Numbered from the stretch's first letter, positions 37,555-46,775 are shown. The stretch: DNA of 64,000 bases from Microbacterium sp. cf046 (GCF_900114345.1 NZ_FOZJ01000001.1:434001-498000), one strand, 5' to 3'. Notes: a model not told the origin generated them from the sequence alone. Program-made: numbers and translations.

Positions 37555-37696
37555 TTCCGCGCCCCACGACGACGGAGCGCCGGTCTTCGGCCCGCGGCGG
37601 TGCCCGGAACCCGGCGTGGGCGACAGACGGGGCGGACGAGCATAGCAATCCGCGGCGGGCAGAGGGAATGTCCCCGTCTGTCCACACCGACACGGG

Positions 37697-37702
37697 TACC
37701 GT
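37697..37702 (+). promoter_or_regulatory. -10 element of the metallopeptidase gene (leaderless geometry)
   Basis: TACCGT lies six bases before the ATG at 37709. No ribosome site is seen. Confidence 0.5.
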
Positions 37703-37708
37703 GAACGC

Positions 37709-38581
37709 ATGACTTTCAACGACAACGCGAGCGTCGGCGGCAACACCGCTCGTCGTCGCGGGGGCGGTATCGCCGTAGCCGGCGGAGGCATCGCCGGGCT
37801 CGGAGCGCTCGCCGTCCTGCTGTTCCAGCTGTTCACCGGCACCGACATCTCCGGGCTCCTCGGCGGGGGCGGAGTGCCGAACCCGAACGACACCGGCAGC
37901 GAGATCGCGAACTGCGAAACCGGCGCCGACGCGAACGCCAGCGACGACTGCCGTCTGGCCGCGGCATCCCTCTCGATCAACCAGTACTGGTCCGAGACGG
38001 TCCAGGGGTACACCGAGCCGACGCTCATCATCGTCGACGGTTCCACGAGCACCCAGTGCGGAACTGCGTCCAACGCGACCGGACCCTTCTACTGCCCCCC
38101 GGAGCAGACGGTGTACATCGACCCCACGTTCTTCGCGCTCCTGCGTGAGCAGTTCGACGCGACCGCCGGCCCGCTCGCCCAGCTGTACGTGCTCGCCCAC
38201 GAGTACGGCCACCACGTCCAGAACCTCATCGGCGTCATGGAGCAGTACCCGAACAACGGCACCGGCGAGGACAGCAATGGAGTCCGCACCGAGCTGCAGG
38301 CGGACTGCTTCGCCGGCGCCTGGGTCGCCGCCGCCTCGCAGACGCTCGACGAGAACGGGGTGCCGTACCTCCAGGCGCCCACGCCCCAGCAGATCAATGA
38401 CGCGCTCAACGCCGCCCAGACCGTCGGCGACGACCACATCCAGCAGGAGTCCGGCGGTGCGGTCAATCCCGAGAGCTGGACGCACGGCTCGAGCGAGCAG
38501 CGGGCTCGCTGGTTCACCACGGGCCTCGAGCAGGGTGCCACGGCATGCGACACGTTCGCCGTCCCCGGGAGCAGCCTATGA
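37709..38581 (+). CDS. YpfJ-type neutral zinc metallopeptidase, membrane-anchored
   Basis: A 290-residue protein of the YpfJ/KPN_00809 family. One membrane segment (about 20-45, Gly/Ala-rich) anchors it, with the enzyme outside. The zinc motif is LAHEYGHHVQ, and the downstream ELQADCFAGAW supplies the third ligand region. Paired cysteines (CETGAD...DDC; QCGTA...FYC) suit an extracytoplasmic place. Known members are poorly characterised. Its stop overlaps the ATG of the prolyl aminopeptidase (ATGA), so the two peptidases are translated together. Confidence 0.88.
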   Translation: MTFNDNASVGGNTARRRGGGIAVAGGGIAGLGALAVLLFQLFTGTDISGLLGGGGVPNPNDTGSEIANCETGADANASDDCRLAAASLSINQYWSETVQGYTEPTLIIVDGSTSTQCGTASNATGPFYCPPEQTVYIDPTFFALLREQFDATAGPLAQLYVLAHEYGHHVQNLIGVMEQYPNNGTGEDSNGVRTELQADCFAGAWVAAASQTLDENGVPYLQAPTPQQINDALNAAQTVGDDHIQQESGGAVNPESWTHGSSEQRARWFTTGLEQGATACDTFAVPGSSL

Positions 38582-39552
38582 GCGATCCGGGTGAGCTCGA
38601 CTGCCTCTACCCGGAGATCGAACCGTACGAGTCCGGGATGCTGCTGGTCGGCGACGGCCACCGCATCTACTGGGAGCAGAGCGGCAACCCGGAGGGCAAG
38701 CCCGTCGTCTTCCTCCACGGCGGTCCCGGCGCGGGCACGTCCGCCTGGCACCGACGGTTCTTCGACCCGGAGAAGTACCGGATCGTGCTGTTCGACCAGC
38801 GCGGGTGCGGTCGCAGCACGCCTCACGCGAGCGAACCGCACGCCGACATGCGGTTCAACACCACCTGGCACCTGGTCGCCGACATGGAACTGCTTCGGCG
38901 CAACCTCGGCATCGATCGCTGGCAGGTCTTCGGCGGATCGTGGGGCAGCGCTCTCGCGCTCGCCTACGCCGAGACCCACCCCGGATCGGTCACCGAGCTC
39001 GTGCTCCGGGGCATCTTCACCCTCCGCCGCCACGAGCTGGAGTGGTTCTACGAGGGCGGTGCGTCGGCGATCTTCCCCGAGCTCTGGGAGGAGTTCATCG
39101 CACCGATCCCGGTGCTGGAGCGGTCGCGCATGATCGAGGCGTACCACCGTCGCCTCAGCGACCCGGATCCGGCGGTCCACGTGCCCGCCGCGGTCGCCTG
39201 GTCTCGGTGGGAGGCCTCCACGCTGACGCTGCGCCCGGACCGGGACCTGGTCGCCGGCATGACCGAGCCCGCAGCCGCCACGGCGTTCGCTCGCATCGAG
39301 AATCACTTCTTCCTGCACGACGGCTGGTTCCGCGAGCAGCAGCTCATCGACGACGCGCCCAACCTGCGCGGCATCCCGGCGGTGATCGTGCAGGGGCGAT
39401 ACGACATCTGCACCCCCATCATGACCGCGTGGGACCTGCACCGCACCTGGGGCGAGGCCGAGCTGATCGTCGTGGACGACGCGGGTCACTCGGCGAGCGA
39501 GCCGGGAATCGCCGCGGCGCTGGTCGCGGCGACCGACCGCTTCGCGAACTGA
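38578..39552 (+). CDS. pip: Prolyl aminopeptidase (proline iminopeptidase), S33
   Basis: A 324-residue alpha/beta hydrolase that removes N-terminal proline from peptides. The oxyanion loop FLHGGPGAG, the DQRGCGRSTPH block diagnostic of the S33 family, the nucleophile elbow FGGSWGSALAL, the Asp in VQGRYDICTP and the His in DDAGHSASEP are all seen. It is cytoplasmic. The start is set by the four-base overlap with the metallopeptidase gene. The gene converges with the GMC oxidoreductase, 11 bases apart. Confidence 0.93.
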   Translation: MSDPGELDCLYPEIEPYESGMLLVGDGHRIYWEQSGNPEGKPVVFLHGGPGAGTSAWHRRFFDPEKYRIVLFDQRGCGRSTPHASEPHADMRFNTTWHLVADMELLRRNLGIDRWQVFGGSWGSALALAYAETHPGSVTELVLRGIFTLRRHELEWFYEGGASAIFPELWEEFIAPIPVLERSRMIEAYHRRLSDPDPAVHVPAAVAWSRWEASTLTLRPDRDLVAGMTEPAAATAFARIENHFFLHDGWFREQQLIDDAPNLRGIPAVIVQGRYDICTPIMTAWDLHRTWGEAELIVVDDAGHSASEPGIAAALVAATDRFAN

Positions 39553-39563
39553 CGACCGGCGCG

Positions 39564-41219
39564 CTAGCGACCGCGCACGAGGTCCGCGGCGACCTCTCCG
39601 ACCACGATGGCCGGGGCGTTCGTGTGGCCGCGGATGAGCGTCGGGATGATCGACGCATCCGCCACCCGCAGGCCGCGGACCCCGCGGACGCGCAGCTCGG
39701 GGTCGACGACGGATGCGGCATCCGACCCCATTCGCGCGGTGCCCACCGGATGGTAGAGCGTGTGCGAATAGCGGCGCAGCGACAGCTCGGCACGCTCGCC
39801 CGGCGTCATGTCCTCGCCGCCCTCGGGCTGCACCCACCCGCTCGTGGTGACGGCGCGCAGCGCGTCGGTCGCGACGAGGCGTTCGCACTCGGCGAGACCG
39901 GCGAGCATCGTCGCCTCGTCGAGCCCTCCGGGATCGCTGAGATACCTCGGATCGATCTCGGGCTTGTCGGCCGGATCGGCCGAGCGCAGGCGGATCGTGC
40001 CTCGGCTGTGAGGTCGCAGGAGGATCGCGCCCACCGTGACCCCTTCGGCCGGCGTGGCGATGAGGCCCTCGCCCACATAGGGGACGGAGGCGAAGATGAT
40101 CTCGATGTCGGGCAGCGCGTCGGCCATACCCGCGCGGTCGGCGACCTCGGTGCGCACGAACCCGTACGCCTCCCCGACGTTCGAGGTCAGCATCCCCTTG
40201 CGAGCGGTGAGGTAGCGAGCGAGCTCCGCGACGCGCTCGGCGCCGTAGAGCGTGCCGCCGTGGGCGGCGGGTGCGAGGCCGGCGACGAGGTGATCCTGCA
40301 GGTTGGCGCCCACTTCGGGACTGTCCACGATGACGGGGATGCCGTGCTGGGCCAGGTGGTCGGCCGGGCCGATGCCCGAGAGCATCAGGAGCTGAGGGGT
40401 GTTGACGGCGCCGCCGGCGAGGATGACCTCGCGCCGCGCGAGAGCATGGCGGGTGATGCCGTCGATCTCCACGTAGACGCCGGTCGCACGCGGCAGGTCA
40501 TCGGCTGCTGAAGCCGTCGAATGGTCGAACGTGACCCGCCGCACGAACGCACCCGTCAGCACACGCAGATTGCGGCGACGCCGAGCGGGACGCAGATAGG
40601 AGTCCGCCGTGGACGCGCGAGCACCCCGATGCTGGGAGACCATCGTCTGCGAGAATCCCTGGCCCTCGGGGAGGTTCGGGGGAGTGACCGCGTGGCCGGC
40701 CTCGGCGGCCGCCTCGAGGAACGCGGCGGTGTGCGGTCGAGGATCGCGTTGATGCTCGACGGCCTGGGCGCCGTCGGTTCCCTGCGTCGGGTCCATCGCG
40801 TCCTGTGTGCGCTCGACCCGCTGGAAGTAGGGCACCAGCCCATCCCACGACCAGCGCTCGCCCGCCGCGTCCGCCCAGTCGTCGTAATCTGCGGCGAACC
40901 CGCGGATCCACATCATCGCGTTGAGCGAGGACGAACCGCCGAGTGTCTTCCCGCGCGGCCAGTAGATCGTGCGGTTCTCGAGGGCGGGCTGCGGCACGGT
41001 GTCGTAGTTCCAGTCGTATTCGCCGCGGAAGAGCTTCGAGAAGGCTGCGGGCACGTGCAGCGGGAGCGCGGAGTCGGGGCCGCCGGCTTCGAGCAGCAGC
41101 ACCTCGACGTTCGGGTCCTCGCTCAGTCGCGCCGCGAGTGCGGCGCCCGACGAGCCCGCGCCGACGACGATGTAGTCGGCACCGAGATCGCTGCCCGCAC
41201 GTGAAGGCGCCGCGCTCAT
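39564..41219 (-). CDS. GMC family FAD-dependent oxidoreductase (choline-dehydrogenase-like)
   Basis: A 551-residue GMC flavoenzyme. The FAD site is YIVVGAGSSGAALAARLSED, the first GMC signature WPRGKTLGGSSSLNAMMW and the second VILAGGAVNTPQLLMLSGIGP. The C-terminal active-site region has HTLYHPVGTARMG and GHTNAPAIVVGE. It oxidises an alcohol to an aldehyde. The gene directly upstream is an aldehyde dehydrogenase whose stop overlaps this ATG (ATGA), so the pair should carry an alcohol through to the acid. Choline is one possible substrate, but other alcohols fit equally well. Confidence 0.92.
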   Translation of the reverse strand: MSAAPSRAGSDLGADYIVVGAGSSGAALAARLSEDPNVEVLLLEAGGPDSALPLHVPAAFSKLFRGEYDWNYDTVPQPALENRTIYWPRGKTLGGSSSLNAMMWIRGFAADYDDWADAAGERWSWDGLVPYFQRVERTQDAMDPTQGTDGAQAVEHQRDPRPHTAAFLEAAAEAGHAVTPPNLPEGQGFSQTMVSQHRGARASTADSYLRPARRRRNLRVLTGAFVRRVTFDHSTASAADDLPRATGVYVEIDGITRHALARREVILAGGAVNTPQLLMLSGIGPADHLAQHGIPVIVDSPEVGANLQDHLVAGLAPAAHGGTLYGAERVAELARYLTARKGMLTSNVGEAYGFVRTEVADRAGMADALPDIEIIFASVPYVGEGLIATPAEGVTVGAILLRPHSRGTIRLRSADPADKPEIDPRYLSDPGGLDEATMLAGLAECERLVATDALRAVTTSGWVQPEGGEDMTPGERAELSLRRYSHTLYHPVGTARMGSDAASVVDPELRVRGVRGLRVADASIIPTLIRGHTNAPAIVVGEVAADLVRGR

Positions 41220-43012
41220 GCGCGGTAGGCCTGCACGAGCGTCCCCACCAGGCGGGCCAGGTTGCCGTCCATGCGATAGCGCGTGAACCCCTCGCTCACC
41301 GTCGCGCCGGTGCGCGAGTCGACGAACCACGGCGGCTTCGGCAGGACGGAGCCCTTCGACAGGCTCCGGGTCCGCAGGATCCGCGGGATCGATCGCGGGA
41401 ACGGCCGGAAGGGACCACGTGTAAGGGAGCGCTCGACGCGGTCGAGCAGCAGCGCGTTGTGCACGACGCCGATGCCGCTGACCACCTCGTCCAGCGTGCC
41501 TCCCGGATAGCCGCCCCAGGTGAGGGTGGGGGTGAGGAACGCGAAGGCCGTCCACGAGTTGACCGAGATGGCGCCGTAGCGCAGGTCGGCGATCGCCCGC
41601 TCGAATCCATCGCCGAGCGCCGCCTGTGTCTCGGGGTCGATGAGCACGTTCGCACCCAGGGTGCCCACGAGCCTGTCGTTCGCGTGCGCGACGGCGGCGT
41701 CGAGGAACTCCTGTCCGTTGCCGCCGAGTTCGACGACGCCGAGCACCGGGGCGAAGTACTCGGTCGTCTCGAGCGCGGTCGCATCGTCGCCCGGTGCGAC
41801 CTCGATCAGGAGTCGGGTGCCGTCCCCGCTGCGGGTGGCATCCGGATAGCTGGATGCCGCCGACTCGAGCTTCTCGTCGCTGCGCGGGTACCAGACCGGT
41901 CGGGCCGGAGCCTTGCCGAAGGACTCGCGCAGGGCGGCGAGGAACTCCACGCGCTGGGGCCAGTCGGCGCTGATGATCACGACCTGCCCGGCGATGCAGT
42001 TGTGTCCGCTGTTCTGCAGGCGCATCGTCGCGATGTGCTCGGTCTGATAGCGCAGGTCGGCATCCGTCCACCGTCCGGGCACCACGATGATGGGCGAGAC
42101 GCCGCCGAGCTCTGCCGTGATGGGCTTCTTCAGCTGCGGACGACCGTCACGGCGCCGTCTGGTCGCGGCGGCCCCGCTGCCCCACACGATCGCGTCGAAC
42201 GTCGGAGCTGCACCGGTGATGTGGACGTGGTCGATGGCGGCGTGACCGGTGAGGTAGGCGCCGACCTCGCCGCCGCCGCGCACGATGCGCAGGAATCCGG
42301 GCTCGATGAGCGGCGCGAGCGCCCGCTCGTAGACGGGGACGAGTGAGTCCTGGGTCGGGTTCACCTTGAGGATCGCGACGCGATTGTGGGCGAGCAGCTC
42401 GTACAGGACGTCCAGGACCGGGATGGAGGTCACGTTGCCCGCGCCCAGGACGAGTCCGACTCCGCCGCTGATCGTCGGGTGCAGCTGACCCAGCCCGGCG
42501 GAGGCACGCGCCTGTTCGGCGGTCACGCCGGGCTCGAACCAGACCTCACCGGTGTAGCCCGAGAGCAGCAGTCCGTCCATCGCATGGAGGGGGAAGGTGT
42601 GCGCGCGGATGCGGCCACCGGGTGCGGCGTCCGTCGTGACGCCGTCGAGCGGGCTCGCGCCCTTTGCGAGGGCCTCCAGGCTCTCCCGGTACGCGGCGAG
42701 CGCGACGAGCGTCGCGTAGGGACCGGCCAGCCACTCCTCGCCTCGGAGCGGGTGCCCCGGCTCGAGTCCCTTGGAGAGGGAGGCGACGTCGGCCCATTCC
42801 TCGGCGTTGGCCGCCGTCGTGGCGTGCAGGCGTTCCAGGAGCCGGGCGCGCTGGCTCAGCGTCAGGTGCGACCACGATCGCGACCCGGTGCCCAGGTCTG
42901 CGATCGCCGCGTCGAGCCGTTCGCGGTCGGCCGCCGGCAGGGCGCCGGCCGTCGCCGCCCCTCTCGCGGCGGGCTCGGCTGCGAGGGTGGCTGACTTCGC
43001 GGTGGGCGTCAC
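41216..43012 (-). CDS. Aldehyde dehydrogenase family protein with a repeat-encoded insertion
   Basis: A 598-residue ALDH-fold enzyme, about 100 residues longer than usual ALDHs. The catalytic Cys is Cys339 in NSGHNCIAGQVV, and the general-base region is AELGGVSPIIVVP. Near the C-terminus, residues about 542-560 (RILRTRSLSKGSVLP) are encoded by an interspersed-type DNA repeat and seem to be an in-frame insertion. Translation starts at GTG behind AAGGAG. It is translationally coupled to the GMC oxidoreductase downstream and probably oxidises the aldehyde that enzyme makes. Confidence 0.88.
   Translation of the reverse strand: MTPTAKSATLAAEPAARGAATAGALPAADRERLDAAIADLGTGSRSWSHLTLSQRARLLERLHATTAANAEEWADVASLSKGLEPGHPLRGEEWLAGPYATLVALAAYRESLEALAKGASPLDGVTTDAAPGGRIRAHTFPLHAMDGLLLSGYTGEVWFEPGVTAEQARASAGLGQLHPTISGGVGLVLGAGNVTSIPVLDVLYELLAHNRVAILKVNPTQDSLVPVYERALAPLIEPGFLRIVRGGGEVGAYLTGHAAIDHVHITGAAPTFDAIVWGSGAAATRRRRDGRPQLKKPITAELGGVSPIIVVPGRWTDADLRYQTEHIATMRLQNSGHNCIAGQVVIISADWPQRVEFLAALRESFGKAPARPVWYPRSDEKLESAASSYPDATRSGDGTRLLIEVAPGDDATALETTEYFAPVLGVVELGGNGQEFLDAAVAHANDRLVGTLGANVLIDPETQAALGDGFERAIADLRYGAISVNSWTAFAFLTPTLTWGGYPGGTLDEVVSGIGVVHNALLLDRVERSLTRGPFRPFPRSIPRILRTRSLSKGSVLPKPPWFVDSRTGATVSEGFTRYRMDGNLARLVGTLVQAYRA
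41351..41373. repeat. Interspersed-type repeat inside the aldehyde dehydrogenase gene
   Basis: On the plus strand it reads GCCCTTCGACAGGCTCCGGG followed by TCC. It resembles the 'CCCTTCGACAGGCTCAGGG' element that I know as widespread, mostly intergenic, in GC-rich actinobacteria. Here it is translated in frame. Confidence 0.5.
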
Positions 43013-43083
43013 TGCGCTCTCCTTCGGGCGGGGAGCTCCAGCTTACGTCCGGAACCCAGTGCCATCCTGTGTGCGCCTGGATG

Positions 43084-44511
43084 TCACCGCAGCAGAGCGG
43101 CCCCGTCGATGTCGGCGCGGCGCAGGCGGTAGCGGGAGAGCGTGAGCAGGCTGAGGCCGATGAGCGCTGCGGGCACGACGCTGAAGCTGATCACGATGCC
43201 GGAGATCGCGGCATCCGGCTGCGTCACGCTCGCTCCGGCGGTGGAGGAGACGTACCCGGTCAGGGCGAGGATGATCGTGAGCACGGAGGCGCCGAGGGCG
43301 AATCCGATCGTCTCGCCCGCGGTCCACACGCCGCTGAAGGCGCCCGCCTGCCCCGGACCCGACGCGACCTCGTCGTGCGAGATGACATCCGGAAGCATCG
43401 CCATCGGCAGCGCCTGCATGCCGGCGTACGCGATGCCGGCGACGGCGACCGGAGCGTAGATCCATTCGCCCGGCACCCACAGCGCGAAGACGATCGTCAG
43501 CGCCGCCACGGCGAAGACCGCACCTGCGATCGCGAACGTGCGCTCCTTGCCGAGGCGTCGCGAGACCAATCCCCACCCGGGGGCGGCGAACAGGGCGGGG
43601 GCGATCAGTGCGATGAACAGCAGCTGGACTGCGTCCTCGGAGTGCATCACCCAGGTTGCGACGTACTGCGCACCGGCCAGCATGAGCCCGGTCGCGAGCG
43701 CCTGCAGCACGAACGTCGACAGCAGCGCCCGGAACGGCGCGCTGCGGCGCAGCGAGCGGATGCCGGCCGCATAGTGCTCGCGGATCGGCACACGCGCCGG
43801 CGCCGCGAGTGCGGGGGCGGGAAGCGGGGCTCCGGTCGCGGTCACCGGGCGGCGGGCGACCGTCGTGGCCACCAGCATCCCTCCCGCGATCACGACGCCG
43901 GAGACCACCCCCATGATCAGGTACCCGGTGGTCGGATCGCCCGTCACGCCCCGCAGCGCCGGGCCGCCCGCACCGAACAGGAGGATCGAGAACGTGAGCA
44001 CCACCACCCGCCAGGTCAGCAGGCGGGTGCGCTCGTCGTAGCCCGGGGTGAGTTCGGCGGGCAGCGCGATGTACGGCACCTGGAAGAGGCTGAACGCCGT
44101 GGCGGTGAGCAGGAATGCGATGAGCACCCAGATCGCGCCGACCACGGCGCCGAGGGCCGGCGGCACGGCGAACGTCAGCGCGAACAGCACGGGGATCGAA
44201 CATGCTCCGATCAGCATGAGACGCCGGCGTGTGCCGTGGCGGGCGAGGTCGCGATCGGTCAGTGCGCCGATCACGGGGTCGATCACGACGTCCCAGATCT
44301 TGGCCGTCGTGATGACGGCGCCGGCCGCGAGGGCCGCGACTCCGAGCGAGTCGGTCAGGTAGTAGGTGAGCACCAGGCCCGGGAGCGTCGCGAAGCCGCC
44401 GGTGCCCACCGAGCCGGTGGCGTAGCGTGCGATCGTGCCCGCGGAGAGGCGGTCCGGGCGCGCGGCCGTGTACGCCGACGGCGCGCCGGCGTCGGGAACG
44501 TCGGTGCTCAT
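43084..44511 (-). CDS. MFS transporter, GPH (glycoside-pentoside-hexuronide) symporter-like
   Basis: A 475-residue membrane protein with about 12 hydrophobic segments. The cytoplasmic loop KIWDVVIDPVIGALTDRD with the following GTRRRLML is typical of MFS_2/GPH symporters. These use Na+ or H+ to import sugars or other organic solutes. It lies 13 bases downstream of kynU and could be transcribed with it, but a TACACT box six bases from its ATG suggests its own promoter. The substrate is unknown; a role with the GMC/ALDH pair or with kynurenine products is possible. Confidence 0.88.
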   Translation of the reverse strand: MSTDVPDAGAPSAYTAARPDRLSAGTIARYATGSVGTGGFATLPGLVLTYYLTDSLGVAALAAGAVITTAKIWDVVIDPVIGALTDRDLARHGTRRRLMLIGACSIPVLFALTFAVPPALGAVVGAIWVLIAFLLTATAFSLFQVPYIALPAELTPGYDERTRLLTWRVVVLTFSILLFGAGGPALRGVTGDPTTGYLIMGVVSGVVIAGGMLVATTVARRPVTATGAPLPAPALAAPARVPIREHYAAGIRSLRRSAPFRALLSTFVLQALATGLMLAGAQYVATWVMHSEDAVQLLFIALIAPALFAAPGWGLVSRRLGKERTFAIAGAVFAVAALTIVFALWVPGEWIYAPVAVAGIAYAGMQALPMAMLPDVISHDEVASGPGQAGAFSGVWTAGETIGFALGASVLTIILALTGYVSSTAGASVTQPDAAISGIVISFSVVPAALIGLSLLTLSRYRLRRADIDGAALLR

Positions 44512-44517
44512 CGCGCC

Positions 44518-44523
44518 AGTGTA
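44518..44523 (-). promoter_or_regulatory. -10 element of the MFS transporter gene (leaderless geometry)
   Basis: TACACT on the minus strand lies six bases before the ATG at 44511, between kynU and the transporter. Confidence 0.5.
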
Positions 44524-44524
44524 G

Positions 44525-45799
44525 TCACGGGCGTCCGGCGGCCGTCACGGCGTCGCGCACGGCGATCATGCCGGCGAGCGTCTCGGCGAAGCTCGTCGAC
44601 AGCGGCGACAGCCCGATGCGCAGACCGCCCGGATCGCGGTAGTCCGGAATGACGTCCTGGGCCCACAGTGTCGCCGTCACGGCGCGCATGGACGGATGCT
44701 GCAGCGTGACGTGTCCGCCGCGTTCGGCCGCGTCGCGGGGCGACGCCACGGTGACCCCGAGCCCGGCGAGCAGTTCGTCGGCGAGGCGGATCGAGAACTC
44801 GGTGAGGGCGATCGATTTCGTCCGGATCGCGTCGATTCCGACATCCTCGATCAGGGCGAGCGTGTCCTGCAGTGCCAGCATCCCGACGATCGGCGGCGTG
44901 CCGGAGAGGAAGCGCCGCATGCCCGGACTCGGCACGTATTCGGGCCCCATTGCGAAGACGTCGGCGTTTCCCATCCATCCCTGGATCGGCTGTGCGAGCG
45001 ATGCCTGGTGCCGACCTGCGACATAGGCGAACGCGGGAGACCCGGGCCCGCCGTTGAGGTACTTGTACGTGCATCCGACGGCGAGATCGAATCCCCAGGC
45101 GTCGGCCTCGATCGCGACCGATCCCGCCGAATGGCACAGGTCCCACAGGATGAGCGCGCCCGCCTCGTGGGCGATGCGGGTGAGCGCAGGGGCATCGGCG
45201 AGGTAGCCGGAGCGGTACGCGATCTGACTGAGCACCACCACTGCGGTCTGCGGACCGACCGCGGCGTGCAGCGCTTCGGCGGTGACGCCGGACGCGCGAT
45301 CGACATCGATCCAGCGCACGCGCCCGCCGCGTTCCGTCGCGATGCCCTCGACGAGGTAGCGGTCGGTGGGGAAGTTGTCGGTGTCGACGACGATCTCGAC
45401 GCGAGCGGGATCGGAGGCGTGCTGCGCGTCGAACGCGGCTCGGATCAGCTTGTAGAGAAGCACCGTCGTCGAATCGCCGATCACGGTCTGACCCGGAGCA
45501 GCGCCGATCGCCGAGCGGCCGATCGTGTCTCCGATCTGGAACGGCAGCTCCATCCACGATTCGTCCCAGCCGCGGATGAGCCGCCCGCCCCACTGCTCGT
45601 GCACGAACCGCTCGAGTCGCTCTGCGCTGCGGTGCAGCGGTCTTCCGAGCGAATTGCCGTCGAAGTACACGAGGGTGCTCTCCGCTCCGATGAACTCGTC
45701 GCGCACTGCCGCCAGCGGGTCGGCGGCATCCAGGGCGGCCGCCTCGTCGGCCAGGGATGCGAACGGCTCCGGGGCGCCCGCGGCGTCAACCGTGTTCAT
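44525..45799 (-). CDS. kynU: Kynureninase
   Basis: A 424-residue PLP enzyme that splits kynurenine into anthranilate and alanine. FDGNSLGRPL near the N-terminus, the PLP-binding block LWDLCHSAGSV, the Schiff-base lysine Lys246 in CTYKYLNGGPG and the C-terminal IPDYRDPGGLRIGLSPL are family hallmarks. Its start overlaps the end of the amidohydrolase gene by 14 bases, and with tdo upstream it closes a three-gene tryptophan-to-anthranilate operon. Confidence 0.95.
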   Translation of the reverse strand: MNTVDAAGAPEPFASLADEAAALDAADPLAAVRDEFIGAESTLVYFDGNSLGRPLHRSAERLERFVHEQWGGRLIRGWDESWMELPFQIGDTIGRSAIGAAPGQTVIGDSTTVLLYKLIRAAFDAQHASDPARVEIVVDTDNFPTDRYLVEGIATERGGRVRWIDVDRASGVTAEALHAAVGPQTAVVVLSQIAYRSGYLADAPALTRIAHEAGALILWDLCHSAGSVAIEADAWGFDLAVGCTYKYLNGGPGSPAFAYVAGRHQASLAQPIQGWMGNADVFAMGPEYVPSPGMRRFLSGTPPIVGMLALQDTLALIEDVGIDAIRTKSIALTEFSIRLADELLAGLGVTVASPRDAAERGGHVTLQHPSMRAVTATLWAQDVIPDYRDPGGLRIGLSPLSTSFAETLAGMIAVRDAVTAAGRP

Positions 45800-46772
45800 C
45801 GTGGATCAGCTCCTCCGTCGGGACGACCGTCGCGCCGGCGAGCCAGGCGGGGACGGCGTTGATGTCGGCGGGCGGCGCGCCCGGGACGAATGTCGAGACG
45901 CCGCGCGATCTCTCGGCCCGCGGCCAGGGATCGGTCAGCGCGCCGAGCAGCTCCGCACCGCGAAGTCCCGCGAGGTGGAGCGCTTCGAGTTCACCGGCGT
46001 TCACACCGATCGGCAGCTCGCCGTTGCCGAGATCGGTGCCGTACAGCGCCAATCCGCCGGCCCGGAGGAAGGCCGACAGGTTCGCGCCCGCGATCTCGCG
46101 GCTCGACGCATCATCCCGGTGGATGTCGAGCGTCGATATCCACCGCTGTCCGGCGGCCACGGCTCGGACGATCAGTTCGCGATCGAGGACCTCGGTGAAC
46201 GGGGTGTGCGCGAGCGCCGCGGCACCGGCATCGACGGCGCGACGGGTCATGCCTTCGCCCTCCGCATGCACCACCACGGGAAGTCCGTGCTCGCGCGCCG
46301 CGGCGACGATCGCCGTCAGCGTCGCATCGTCGGGCACGGGGCCCGCCTGCGCATTGAGGGCGACCTTGATGACGGAGGCGCCGAACGTGGCCTGCTCGTC
46401 GACGGCGGTCGCCGCCCCGCCGGCGACACCGGGATGCGCCGAGGCGTCGGTGATCTCGCGAACCGTCGCGGCGGGGGCCCACGACCGCCCGGCCGGATAC
46501 CCGCCGGGAGCCGTGAGGAATGCGCCGGCGTATGCCACGCGCGGCATGCCCTCTGATGGCCGTTGCGCGAGCACGGTCGGATCACCGCCCAGGTCGAGCA
46601 CGCCCGCGATGCCGTGGGCGCCGAGCCGCCGTTCGTCGATCAGATGCAGGTGCACGTGGTGATCGATGAGCGGCGGAAGCGCGACGCCGGACTCACCCGT
46701 GAGTGCACGACGGCAGAGGGCGGCTTCCTCGCCCAGCAGCTCCCGCAGGAGGAACGGATCGTGGTGCGGCAT
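45786..46772 (-). CDS. Amidohydrolase superfamily protein in the kynurenine operon (candidate N-formylkynurenine formamidase)
   Basis: A 328-residue metal-dependent hydrolase. The complete site of the amidohydrolase barrel is visible: His39 and His41 in IDHHVHLH, Lys136 (possible carbamylated bridge) in VIKVALN, His169 in VVVHAEG, His189 in LAHTPF and Asp247 in YGTDLGN. It sits between tryptophan dioxygenase (three bases away) and kynureninase (14-base overlap), exactly where hydrolysis of N-formylkynurenine is needed. The usual KynB formamidase (cyclase fold, HxGTHxDxPxH) is not in the window. I infer that this gene may replace KynB; an imide or lactam hydrolase role is the alternative. Confidence 0.75.
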   Translation of the reverse strand: MPHHDPFLLRELLGEEAALCRRALTGESGVALPPLIDHHVHLHLIDERRLGAHGIAGVLDLGGDPTVLAQRPSEGMPRVAYAGAFLTAPGGYPAGRSWAPAATVREITDASAHPGVAGGAATAVDEQATFGASVIKVALNAQAGPVPDDATLTAIVAAAREHGLPVVVHAEGEGMTRRAVDAGAAALAHTPFTEVLDRELIVRAVAAGQRWISTLDIHRDDASSREIAGANLSAFLRAGGLALYGTDLGNGELPIGVNAGELEALHLAGLRGAELLGALTDPWPRAERSRGVSTFVPGAPPADINAVPAWLAGATVVPTEELIHDEHG

Positions 46773-46775
46773 CCG

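Noticed and set aside
39564..43012. Naming the GMC/ALDH pair betA and betB.
   Set aside because: Lengths, insertion and the neighbouring GPH transporter do not specifically support choline oxidation.
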